Shown: piece after piece, positions 1-5,211 of the stretch | Layout of the letters: each line of letters starts with the position of its first letter | Position numbering within the stretch: the first letter of the stretch is position 1 | Assembly (NCBI GenBank): GCA_903880655.1 | Contig: CAIRQE010000057.1 | Location: 1 to 5,213 of the forward strand | Direction: 5' to 3' | Length of the DNA stretch: 5,213 nucleotides | Source of the DNA: an uncultured bacterium | Lineage (GTDB): Bacteria; Patescibacteriota; Saccharimonadia; Saccharimonadales; CAIOMD01 | Notes under the pieces: generated by a model | Seen by the model: only the letters and a program-made list of their open reading frames with translations | Databases searched by the model: none | What the model was told of the DNA's origin: nothing | Made by a program: the position numbers and the translations under genes

Positions 1-2
1 AC

Positions 3-68
3 GTAATCAATAAAATAAAAGAAGTGCTTGGGACATCTCAGAAACCATACAATCCTGAAAATGATTAA
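3..68 (+). CDS. Probable C-terminal end of an upstream gene (partial)
   Basis: The third forward frame is open from the left edge to a TAA at 66-68 and encodes about 21 residues ending in Tyr-Asn-Pro-Glu-Asn-Asp. The piece is hydrophilic, rich in Lys, Glu and Asn, and reads like an ordinary protein tail. The other two forward frames hit TAA within the first 13 bases. It has the same orientation as the following metal transporter and would leave a gap of about 49 bases before its ATG. The fragment is too short to assign a family, and a chance open frame of this length is quite possible. Confidence 0.35.
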   Translation, partial: VINKIKEVLGTSQKPYNPEND

Positions 69-99
69 TAAAACTGAGTAGTCAAACTTTGTTTCAGTG

Positions 100-105
100 T
101 ATAAA
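100..105 (+). promoter_or_regulatory. Candidate -10 box for the ZIP transporter gene
   Basis: TATAAA lies 12 bases before the ATG at 118. Transcription starting about 7 bases after the hexamer would give a leader of roughly 5-6 bases. There is no Shine-Dalgarno-like sequence before 118 or before the alternative GTG at 97, and no clear -35 box. This is weaker than the promoters of the malic enzyme and MFS genes because the spacing differs. Confidence 0.3.
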
Positions 106-117
106 CTAGTAATAGAA

Positions 118-849
118 ATGAAATCCATACCTCTTTTGATCGCTTGCATTACATTTATGTCTACTCTTTGTGGTGGGCTATTTAGTTTAAAGTACCGCGA
201 TAAACTTCATAGAATTTTGGGTTATACGGCTGGAGTTATCATGGGGGTTGTTGTTTTCGACATCATTCCTGAAATATTCAAAGATATCCAGGATCAACAC
301 CTCACTACTACAATCCCGATGATTGTCTTTATCACTGGCTTCTTACTCTTTCATATCATTGAAAAAACGATTCTGATACATCATTCCAATGAAAGCGAGT
401 ACGAGGTACATAAGCACCCCCAGGTAGGAGTGGCATCGGCGTTAGCGCTTTGCGGACATAGCTTTTTGGACGGAATTGGTATTGGAATCGGATTTCAGGT
501 TAGTAATTCAGTAGGTATCGCAATAGCAATAGCAGTGATTGCTCATGATTTTTCTGATGGTATCAATACCGTATCTCTAATGCTGGTAAATAAAAATACG
601 AGGGATAAGGCATTTAAATTTCTTTTACTCGACGCATTCGCTCCAGTACTAGGAATACTTTCAACTTTCCTATTTGTTCTTCCTCATCAGTTTGTAGTGT
701 ATTACCTTTGCCTATTTGCTGGCTTTTTGTTGTATATTGGTGCGAGTGAAATTCTGCCTGAAGCCCATTCAGACCACTCCTCATATAAAACCGTCGGGTT
801 AACGATACTCGGTGTAGTTTTCATGTTTGTTGTTACTCGCTTTATCTAA
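118..849 (+). CDS. ZIP-family divalent metal transporter
   Basis: This is a multi-pass inner-membrane protein of the ZIP (zinc/iron permease) family, which typically imports Zn2+, Fe2+ or other divalent metals. Numbered from the GTG at 97 (250 residues), TM1 lies around 11-31. TM2 carries GYTAGVIMG and FDIIPE (42-59). A short His-rich loop (95-107) may be the cytosolic metal-binding loop. TM4 carries the metal-site motif HSFLDG (121-126), TM5 carries HDFSDG (150-155), and a late helix contains GASEILPEAH (215-224). The usual TM5 signature is His-x-x-x-Glu-Gly or HExPH; here both acidic positions are Asp. I prefer the ATG at 118 because TM1 follows directly and the TATAAA box lies inside the longer version, though GTG 97 cannot be excluded. 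The stop is TAA. Malic enzyme follows 32 bases later. The family is clear, but the metal specificity cannot be read from the sequence. Confidence 0.9.
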   Translation: MKSIPLLIACITFMSTLCGGLFSLKYRDKLHRILGYTAGVIMGVVVFDIIPEIFKDIQDQHLTTTIPMIVFITGFLLFHIIEKTILIHHSNESEYEVHKHPQVGVASALALCGHSFLDGIGIGIGFQVSNSVGIAIAIAVIAHDFSDGINTVSLMLVNKNTRDKAFKFLLLDAFAPVLGILSTFLFVLPHQFVVYYLCLFAGFLLYIGASEILPEAHSDHSSYKTVGLTILGVVFMFVVTRFI

Positions 850-869
850 AAAAGCTCACTTTCTTACTG

Positions 870-875
870 TATACT
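870..875 (+). promoter_or_regulatory. -10 promoter box of the malic enzyme gene (leaderless arrangement)
   Basis: TATACT is followed by exactly 6 bases (TTAGTA) and then the ATG at 882. A transcription start about 7 bases past the -10 box would fall on the A of the start codon, giving a leaderless mRNA. No Shine-Dalgarno sequence is present, and no good -35 hexamer is visible at 16-18 bases upstream. The same spacing occurs before the MFS gene. Confidence 0.55.
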
Positions 876-881
876 TTAGTA

Positions 882-2021
882 ATGAATAACTCCCATGAAG
901 CACTCGAAGAGCATAGAAAACTTCGGGGGAAAATAAAAATAGAGCTCAAAGAACCGCTTGAAAACCCTGAACAACTAGGACTCTACTACACTCCTGGAGT
1001 TGCAGCGGTGAGTAGTCTATTAGCAAGCCACCCAGGGGAAACCCATAACTACACGTGGACTAACAATAACGTTGCCATTATTAGCGACGGCTCGGCGGTT
1101 TTAGGTCTAGGAAATATTGGCCCAAACGGTGCACTTCCTGTTATGGAAGGTAAGAGCATGCTCTTTAAACATTTCGCAGGCATTGATGCTGTTCCTATTG
1201 TTTTGGACGTTCACAGCGTTGATGAGATTGTTGCAGCCGTAAAGGCAATCGCTCCTAGTTTTGGTGGAATAAACCTTGAAGATATTGCTGCACCACAATG
1301 TTTTGAAATTGAAAGAAGACTTGTCGAAGAACTCGCCATCCCTGTCATGCACGATGATCAACACGGCACAGCAATCGTAGTGCTTGCAGGTCTCATAAAT
1401 GCTGCGCGACTTAGGAGACAGTCCTTGAAAGAAAGCAAAATAGTGATCGTTGGCGCGGGTGCAGCGGGAATTGCTATCGCAAAATTACTGCATACCTATG
1501 CAGCACCAAATATAATTATGGTAGACAGTAAGGGAATTATTGATAAGAGCAGAACTGATCTAAATAGTACTAAAATTGATCTACTTGAGTTCACTAATCC
1601 GAATACTATCACTGGCGACTTATCTGATGCACTTGAAGATGCTGACATCTTCATTGGGGTCTCACAGCCTGGATTACTTACGAAAGAACTAATCCAAACT
1701 ATGGCGAAAGATCCTGTTATATTTGCCATGGCAAACCCCATTCCAGAAATAATGCCTGACGCGGCAAAGAAAGCCGGAGCTTTCATTATTGCAACCGGTC
1801 GAAGCGATTTCCCGAATCAAGTAAACAATGCGCTGGCATTCCCGGGAATTTTCAAAGGGGCTCTCGATAATCGAATAAGAAGAATTGACACTGACCATAA
1901 AATTGCAGCCGCAGAAGCAATAGCAGGTCTTGTCGATGAGCCAACAGTGGATAAAATCATTCCAAGCATCTTTGACAAGCGACTTGTTCCAGCAATATCA
2001 GCACTCTTTAAAGAACTTTAG
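882..2021 (+). CDS. Malic enzyme, NAD(P)-dependent (oxaloacetate-decarboxylating)
   Basis: Oxidatively decarboxylates L-malate to pyruvate and CO2, producing NADH or NADPH in the cytosol. At 379 residues it is the short bacterial form without a phosphotransacetylase domain. The N-terminal catalytic domain shows YTPGVA (36-41, general-acid Tyr36), SDGSAVLGLGNIGP (68-81), MEGK with catalytic Lys91, the metal ligands Glu133-Asp134 in GGINLEDI, and HDDQHGTA (157-164). The NAD-binding Rossmann domain has GAGAAG (191-196) with Asp215 at the end of the second strand. It is followed by FAMANPIPEI (281-290) and GRSDFPNQVNNALAFPG (306-322). All expected catalytic residues are present, so it should be active. 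Cofactor preference is uncertain; Asp215 leans towards NAD. The ATG at 882 fits the family N-terminus and sits just after a -10 box. Its last 14 bases overlap the convergent TsaC gene. Confidence 0.96.
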   Translation: MNNSHEALEEHRKLRGKIKIELKEPLENPEQLGLYYTPGVAAVSSLLASHPGETHNYTWTNNNVAIISDGSAVLGLGNIGPNGALPVMEGKSMLFKHFAGIDAVPIVLDVHSVDEIVAAVKAIAPSFGGINLEDIAAPQCFEIERRLVEELAIPVMHDDQHGTAIVVLAGLINAARLRRQSLKESKIVIVGAGAAGIAIAKLLHTYAAPNIIMVDSKGIIDKSRTDLNSTKIDLLEFTNPNTITGDLSDALEDADIFIGVSQPGLLTKELIQTMAKDPVIFAMANPIPEIMPDAAKKAGAFIIATGRSDFPNQVNNALAFPGIFKGALDNRIRRIDTDHKIAAAEAIAGLVDEPTVDKIIPSIFDKRLVPAISALFKEL

Positions 2022-2601
2022 CGTCAGGCGGCAAGACGAAAACTCCTTGCCGAATAACCTTAACTCCAGCATCTTGAATTTGAATAATGGTAGATGGGTT
2101 ATCCGACTTTTTGCCACCATCCACATAGTAGGCAACCTTATCCTGAAAATAGTCTTTGGCCATTTGTATGGTAGTTGCTGGCGGGTCTCCGGGATCATTA
2201 GCGCTTGAAGTAAGAAGGGGGCCAGTTTTTTCAAGAAGCGTACGCAAAGCATCGTCTGCAACCACGCGAAAAGCAATGCTGCCAAGCCCTTGTGAAAGAT
2301 AATATAAATCTGGGCCAACGGGAAGTATAATACTAATTTGATTGGGCCAAAAAGTTTTAGCTTCATCAATGTACTTTTGGTCTACTCCGAGTTGAATTAA
2401 TTGTTCACAACTCGCGGCAATGACCGTACCGGGCTTATTCTCTCTATGTTTAAGTTTATACAGCCCCGCCACCGCATGAGGATTTCGGGCGCTAGCCACG
2501 AGCCCATAAACAGTATCAGTCGGTAGAACACCAACTGCACCTTTTGCTATTTCTTTAATCAGATTATTATCATTACTATTTGAGAATAATAAAGCCATCA
2601 C
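2008..2601 (-). CDS. tsaC: L-threonylcarbamoyladenylate synthase (TsaC/Sua5/YrdC family)
   Basis: Makes threonylcarbamoyl-AMP from threonine, bicarbonate and ATP, the first step of the t6A37 modification of ANN-decoding tRNAs. The cytosolic protein is a single YrdC domain of 196-197 residues, without the extra C-terminal Sua5 domain, so TsaC-like in length. Visible motifs are GVLPTDTVYGL (24-34), LYKLKHRENKPG with the substrate-binding KxR (Lys51/Arg53), TSSAND (131-136), PSTII (169-173) and IRQG (183-186). The start is GTG at 2601 followed immediately by ATG at 2598. GTG would place a TATAGA box 7 bases upstream; neither codon has a Shine-Dalgarno site. The gene upstream on the same strand ends 13 bases before, so they may be cotranscribed. 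Its 3' end overlaps malic enzyme by 14 bp. TsaB, TsaD and TsaE are not in the window. Confidence 0.93.
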   Translation of the reverse strand: MMALLFSNSNDNNLIKEIAKGAVGVLPTDTVYGLVASARNPHAVAGLYKLKHRENKPGTVIAASCEQLIQLGVDQKYIDEAKTFWPNQISIILPVGPDLYYLSQGLGSIAFRVVADDALRTLLEKTGPLLTSSANDPGDPPATTIQMAKDYFQDKVAYYVDGGKKSDNPSTIIQIQDAGVKVIRQGVFVLPPDAKVL

Positions 2602-2608
2602 TATATAT

Positions 2609-2614
2609 TCTATA
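2609..2614 (-). promoter_or_regulatory. Candidate -10 box for tsaC
   Basis: On the minus strand TATAGA lies 7 bases before the GTG at 2601 and directly follows the TAA stop of the preceding gene (2615-2617). It would allow tsaC to be transcribed leaderless from its own promoter even if it is also read through from upstream. The surroundings are very AT-rich and no -35 box is visible, so chance occurrence is a real possibility. Confidence 0.3.
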
Positions 2615-3097
2615 TTAATTAAACGTGTGCGTTACCGACAATGATCCCATTGCTCTTTTAGCTGCTAAGGCCTGTCTGTTTTGCTTGTTACGACTATTTT
2701 CACCTATAACGGTAGCAAAGGTTTGTAGTGATTCTATATCAGGTATTTCTAAACCTGGCGCAGTTGCTACCCAAACATTTTTATTATTTTTCGTAGCGAC
2801 ATTCATAAAAAATAACCTAGCTATGGGTGTCTTAAAAACTGTTTTTCGATTGCTGCACAATAACCCCGATTCCGATTGCACCACTTCAACAATCTCGGCC
2901 TGCATTAAACGCTCATCCTGACGAAAAAGTTCAATAATATTATTTCTATCACGACTCACTTGTATTCTTGTTTTTCCATCTTGGTCTGAGGCATGAATTT
3001 GTATTACATCGCTCAACAGCGGGGCACCGATATCTACCGCACCTTGTTTAATCCTATCTAGTGCACAAGATAGAAAAGGAAGGGATTCGTTTTGCAT
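2615..3097 (-). CDS. Unrecognised soluble protein, about 160 residues
   Basis: I do not recognise a family. The ATG at 3097 gives 160 residues; a TTG codon directly before it (3100) would give 161. There is no signal peptide and no membrane-length hydrophobic stretch. The sequence is mixed alpha/beta in character: strand-like stretches include DVIQIHA, TRIQVSR, AEIVEVV and KNVWVATAPG, and the basic, Asn/Gln-rich C-terminal third (about residues 130-150) looks helical. Two cysteines are scattered and form no zinc motif. Support for being real comes from length, a plausible promoter with TATTAT 6 bases before the ATG, and tight spacing (13 bases) to tsaC on the same strand. A shorter open frame runs antisense (2625-2921) but has no comparable start signal. 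Function is unknown; position suggests possible cotranscription with tsaC, not a demonstrated link. Confidence 0.7.
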   Translation of the reverse strand: MQNESLPFLSCALDRIKQGAVDIGAPLLSDVIQIHASDQDGKTRIQVSRDRNNIIELFRQDERLMQAEIVEVVQSESGLLCSNRKTVFKTPIARLFFMNVATKNNKNVWVATAPGLEIPDIESLQTFATVIGENSRNKQNRQALAAKRAMGSLSVTHTFN

Positions 3098-3103
3098 CAA
3101 ATA

Positions 3104-3131
3104 ATAATAGTACAGATTGGAAATATCGCAA
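3104..3131 (-). promoter_or_regulatory. Promoter of the unrecognised 160-residue protein gene
   Basis: Reading the minus strand, TTGCGA (3131-3126) and TATTAT (3109-3104) are separated by 16 bases. TATTAT is followed by exactly 6 bases (TATTTG) and the ATG at 3097, again predicting a leaderless transcript. The -10 placement is slightly ambiguous because the local sequence is a TAT/TTA repeat, and an overlapping TACTAT at 3112-3107 is also possible. Confidence 0.45.
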
Positions 3132-3206
3132 GGTTAAGCATTTATCAAGTAAGTAGATTTGATTGAATAATTTAAATAAAATTACCCCAGTGACTTCTTG
3201 GTAAGC

Positions 3207-3212
3207 TATAAT
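3207..3212 (+). promoter_or_regulatory. -10 promoter box of the MFS gene (leaderless arrangement)
   Basis: A perfect consensus TATAAT is followed by 6 bases (TAGACT) and the ATG at 3219, so transcription would begin at or next to the start codon. There is no Shine-Dalgarno sequence. No good -35 match is seen 16-18 bases upstream, where the sequence is ACCCCAG-like, so recognition would rest mainly on the -10 element. Confidence 0.6.
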
Positions 3213-3218
3213 TAGACT

Positions 3219-4469
3219 ATGAATAGTAAAAAAGGGAATCCTTTACTCGCAGTATTTTCAACAATTTTTATAGATATGTTAGGCGTGGGAATATTGATAC
3301 CAGTATTCCCACTACTAGTACTTCCGCACAGCCCTTATCGAATAACTCCAGTCGGCTGGAGTATAGCGGATGGCTTTATTTTACTTGGCTGGTTAAGTGC
3401 CGCTTATCCGCTTGCCCAATTCTTTGCTGCGCCAATTCTCGGTCAGCTATCTGATAGATATGGTAGAAAGATAGTACTCACCGTTTCAATTATAGGAACT
3501 TCTATTTCTTATATGCTATTTGCTATAGGTGTTGCTACGAAAAATATACCACTTATGTTTGCAAGTAGAATAGTCGATGGAATTACAGGAGGAAATATAT
3601 CCGTTGCTCAGGCAGTAATATCGGATATCAGTACTCCAAAAAATAGAGCAAAAAACTTTGGATTAGTAGGCGCGTCTTTTGGGCTAGGATTCATCTTTGG
3701 CCCATATATTGGCGGTAAACTGGCAGATCCTACCGTCGTTAGTTGGTTCAGCGCATCAACTGCTTTTTGGTTTACGGCAATTCTTTCAGCAATTAACGCT
3801 TTAATCGTTATTAAATTCTTACCTGAAACTATCAAAGTTAAAACCACCACCCTTTCACTTCATATCCTGCAATCATTTAAAAATATTATTAAAGCATTCA
3901 CCAATTCTGGCCTTAAGGATATCACTCCTGCAACATTCTTATTTAATGCAGGTTTTACATTTTTCACTACTTTCTTCGCGGTATTTCTTGCTGTAAGATT
4001 CGGATTCACCCAGGGGAACACTGGAGACTATTTTGCCTATGTTGGAATATGGATTGCAATAGTTCAAGGTGGATTAATTGGTGTTCTATCCAAACGATTT
4101 AAAGATTTTCAAATTCTCAGATATAGTTTTTTTGGTGCTGCATTAACGCTGCTTGCCTATCTATTAATACCAAAAGGGGAACACCGATGGCTATTTGTAA
4201 TTCCTCCAATCTTAGCCCTATTTATAGGTATGTGTAACGCATTTCTACCTTCAATCGTCAGTCGTGTTACCCCTAAAGAAATCCAGGGTGAAACACTTGG
4301 AATTAACACTAGCGTAAGTGCCTTAGCACAGGCTATACCAGCAATTATAGCCGGTTACGTTGCAACAATTAATACATCAGCGACAGTGGTTACTGCTAGT
4401 ATGCTCATTGGTTTTTCAGGAATAGCTTTCTGGATTCTATTTAAACCTAAAAGGTATACAAACGAATAG
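3219..4469 (+). CDS. MFS transporter, TetA/drug-efflux (DHA1-like) type
   Basis: A 416-residue protein of the major facilitator superfamily with about 12 predicted membrane helices in two halves joined by a cytoplasmic stretch near residues 205-232. TM1 carries a membrane Asp19 in FIDMLGVGILIPVFPLL, as in TetA-like proton antiporters. Motif A is GQLSDRYGRK (75-84) in the loop between TM2 and TM3. Motif B is RIVDGITGGNISVAQAVISD (117-136), and the antiporter motif C region is GLVGASFGLGFIFGPYIGG (148-166). Motif C indicates export coupled to proton influx. The substrate is unknown; tetracycline or multidrug efflux is the family precedent but housekeeping export is equally possible. The ATG follows a consensus -10 box by 6 bases and leads directly into TM1. 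The stop is TAG. It converges on the heliorhodopsin gene with a 23-base gap that contains no strong terminator. Confidence 0.92.
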   Translation: MNSKKGNPLLAVFSTIFIDMLGVGILIPVFPLLVLPHSPYRITPVGWSIADGFILLGWLSAAYPLAQFFAAPILGQLSDRYGRKIVLTVSIIGTSISYMLFAIGVATKNIPLMFASRIVDGITGGNISVAQAVISDISTPKNRAKNFGLVGASFGLGFIFGPYIGGKLADPTVVSWFSASTAFWFTAILSAINALIVIKFLPETIKVKTTTLSLHILQSFKNIIKAFTNSGLKDITPATFLFNAGFTFFTTFFAVFLAVRFGFTQGNTGDYFAYVGIWIAIVQGGLIGVLSKRFKDFQILRYSFFGAALTLLAYLLIPKGEHRWLFVIPPILALFIGMCNAFLPSIVSRVTPKEIQGETLGINTSVSALAQAIPAIIAGYVATINTSATVVTASMLIGFSGIAFWILFKPKRYTNE

Positions 4470-4492
4470 TCAGTTAACGATCTATGCGGGTA

Positions 4493-5131
4493 CTATTTAG
4501 CAGCAAGTGTGCCTGCAAAGATTTGCCATGCAAGAAGAGATTTAGCTACAAAACTTAGGATAATGTATGCCTTTTCACCACGAAGGTAGTTAGCCCATTT
4601 ACCTTTTGCTCGATACTGTAAGTACTGAACAATTGCAAAACAGTTAAATAATAAGAAGAGGGAAATTACTATTCCGTAGACGAACCCTGGCGCTCGAGCA
4701 CTCGAGGTGTTCATCGGAGTAATTAGCTGAACAGTGAATATGATCCAGGGAATGATTCCTGCGATGCAACCAAATATAAAGGGCAGCCACTGCTTATCAC
4801 CTGGCTTAGCATATTTCTCTTGTAGCCAGCCAAAAAGGATCATTGAAACGTTTACGCCACATACTGCAAGTAGAGCTGCGTAATCACTTATGCCGTTAAG
4901 CTGAGCAATAGCGAATATCATGATCGTAGAACTTAAAGAATATTCAACCCATCTGAAATAATTTCGTTTATTCTTTAATCCTTCAATGTATCTTGGAAAA
5001 ACATTTTTTGATGCTATTAAAAAAAGAAAGAAGGCCGATAATGCCAAGAACAGCCCAATCGTATATGCCATTCTAACGGAAAATAAAGTTATTGGCCCAT
5101 TTGATAAGTTTGATCCCTGAGGGCCTGTCAT
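4493..5131 (-). CDS. Heliorhodopsin (retinal-binding photoreceptor), part from the first ATG
   Basis: Seven-helix retinal protein of the heliorhodopsin family, oriented with its N-terminus in the cytoplasm and thought to act in light sensing or signalling rather than as a strong pump. The ATG-initiated piece is 212 residues and contains TM2 to TM7. Signature regions are FRWVEYSLSSTIMI in TM3, where Glu63 matches counterion Glu107 of heliorhodopsin 48C12 as I recall it. Others are VNVSMILFGWLQEKY (93-107), FGCIAGIIPW (120-129), PGFVYGI (148-154), QYLQYRAKGKWANYLRGE (169-186) and SFVAKSLLAWQIF in TM7, with retinal Schiff-base Lys197 matching Lys241. The position of conserved His80 (TM2) is Leu36 here. 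Family members are about 250-260 residues, so this version lacks TM1. Matching TM1 sequence continues upstream in frame to 5206, where a TGA occurs. The ATG at 5131 is therefore unlikely to be the true start. The stop is TAG. Confidence 0.93.
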   Translation of the reverse strand: MTGPQGSNLSNGPITLFSVRMAYTIGLFLALSAFFLFLIASKNVFPRYIEGLKNKRNYFRWVEYSLSSTIMIFAIAQLNGISDYAALLAVCGVNVSMILFGWLQEKYAKPGDKQWLPFIFGCIAGIIPWIIFTVQLITPMNTSSARAPGFVYGIVISLFLLFNCFAIVQYLQYRAKGKWANYLRGEKAYIILSFVAKSLLAWQIFAGTLAAK

Positions 5132-5206
5132 GTATGTGGCTACTACAGGGAGTGAAAAATTATTTGAAAGTAAAAAAACTCCAATTAATGAAAGGAGGTG
5201 TAGTCT
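5132..5206 (-). pseudogene. In-frame heliorhodopsin TM1 sequence upstream of the first ATG, bounded by TGA
   Basis: Read in the heliorhodopsin frame from 5206 downwards, these 25 codons give RLHLLSLIGVFLLSNN, then FSLPVVATY, leading into the ATG at 5131. This aligns with TM1 and the following loop of heliorhodopsin 48C12 (HLLQMLAVLALANDFALP, from memory), including conserved His23 and the Phe-x-Leu-Pro turn. There is no ATG, GTG or TTG in this stretch; only an ATT (5185-5183) could serve as a rare start. The codon at 5209-5207 is TGA. The remainder of the N-terminus would lie outside the window. Whether this is a nonsense mutation, a sequencing error near the sequence end, or recoding cannot be settled from this window. 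Confidence 0.7.
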
Positions 5207-5211
5207 TCATG
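5191..5211 (+). promoter_or_regulatory. Shine-Dalgarno-like sequence and ATG on the plus strand (doubtful)
   Basis: AAAGGAGGTG at 5191-5200 is a near-perfect complement of the usual 16S rRNA 3' tail and lies 8 bases before an ATG at 5209. Taken alone it would mark the start of a rightward gene leaving the window. It also reads as the antisense of the His-Leu-Leu codons of heliorhodopsin TM1, which I think explains it better, because none of the other genes in the window has a Shine-Dalgarno site. Confidence 0.2.

Larger units (their letters stand above)
3101..3218. other. Divergent intergenic region
   Basis: This is the only sizeable gap in the window (118 bases). It separates the leftward unrecognised gene from the rightward MFS gene. 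It holds the two outward-facing promoters and a very AT-rich centre (about 3155-3183). I see no convincing inverted repeat that would act as an operator, no small open frame and no terminator. The arrangement would allow shared regulation of both sides, but nothing in the sequence proves it. Confidence 0.6.

Noticed and set aside
519..540. Short GCAATA repeat in the ZIP gene
   Set aside because: It encodes the Ile-Ala-Ile-Ala run of TM5; ordinary low-complexity membrane codons.
851..862. AAAG-CTCA-CTTT hairpin after the ZIP gene as a terminator
   Set aside because: A 4-bp stem is not stable enough and no run of T follows.
1107..1898. Several leftward open frames inside the malic enzyme gene (1107-1364, 1496-1786, 1689-1898)
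   Set aside because: The malic enzyme frame carries every catalytic motif across this region; the antisense frames are short, have no start signals and resemble no known protein.
1930..2369. Open frames at 1930-2208 (+) and 1998-2369 (-) across the malic enzyme/tsaC junction
   Set aside because: They run out of frame through two well-supported genes with intact family motifs and have no start signals.
2625..2921. Rightward 98-residue open frame antisense to the unrecognised gene
   Set aside because: It is shorter than the leftward frame, has no -10 box or Shine-Dalgarno near its start, and is codon-aligned antisense to the longer frame, a common shadow.
3608..3850. Leftward 80-residue open frame inside the MFS gene
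   Set aside because: Codons here belong to the MFS motif C region and the following helices; no start signal is present.
4465..4497. Inverted repeat AATAGT/ACTATT spanning the stop codons of the MFS and heliorhodopsin genes, possible bidirectional terminator
   Set aside because: Only 6 AT-rich base pairs with a 21-base loop and no U-tract; too weak to support.
4693..4706. Two CTCGAG palindromes separated by 2 bases
   Set aside because: They lie in the heliorhodopsin TM5-TM6 loop (Ser-Ser-Ala-Arg) with the reading frame intact; likely a codon coincidence rather than a regulatory or mobile-element site.
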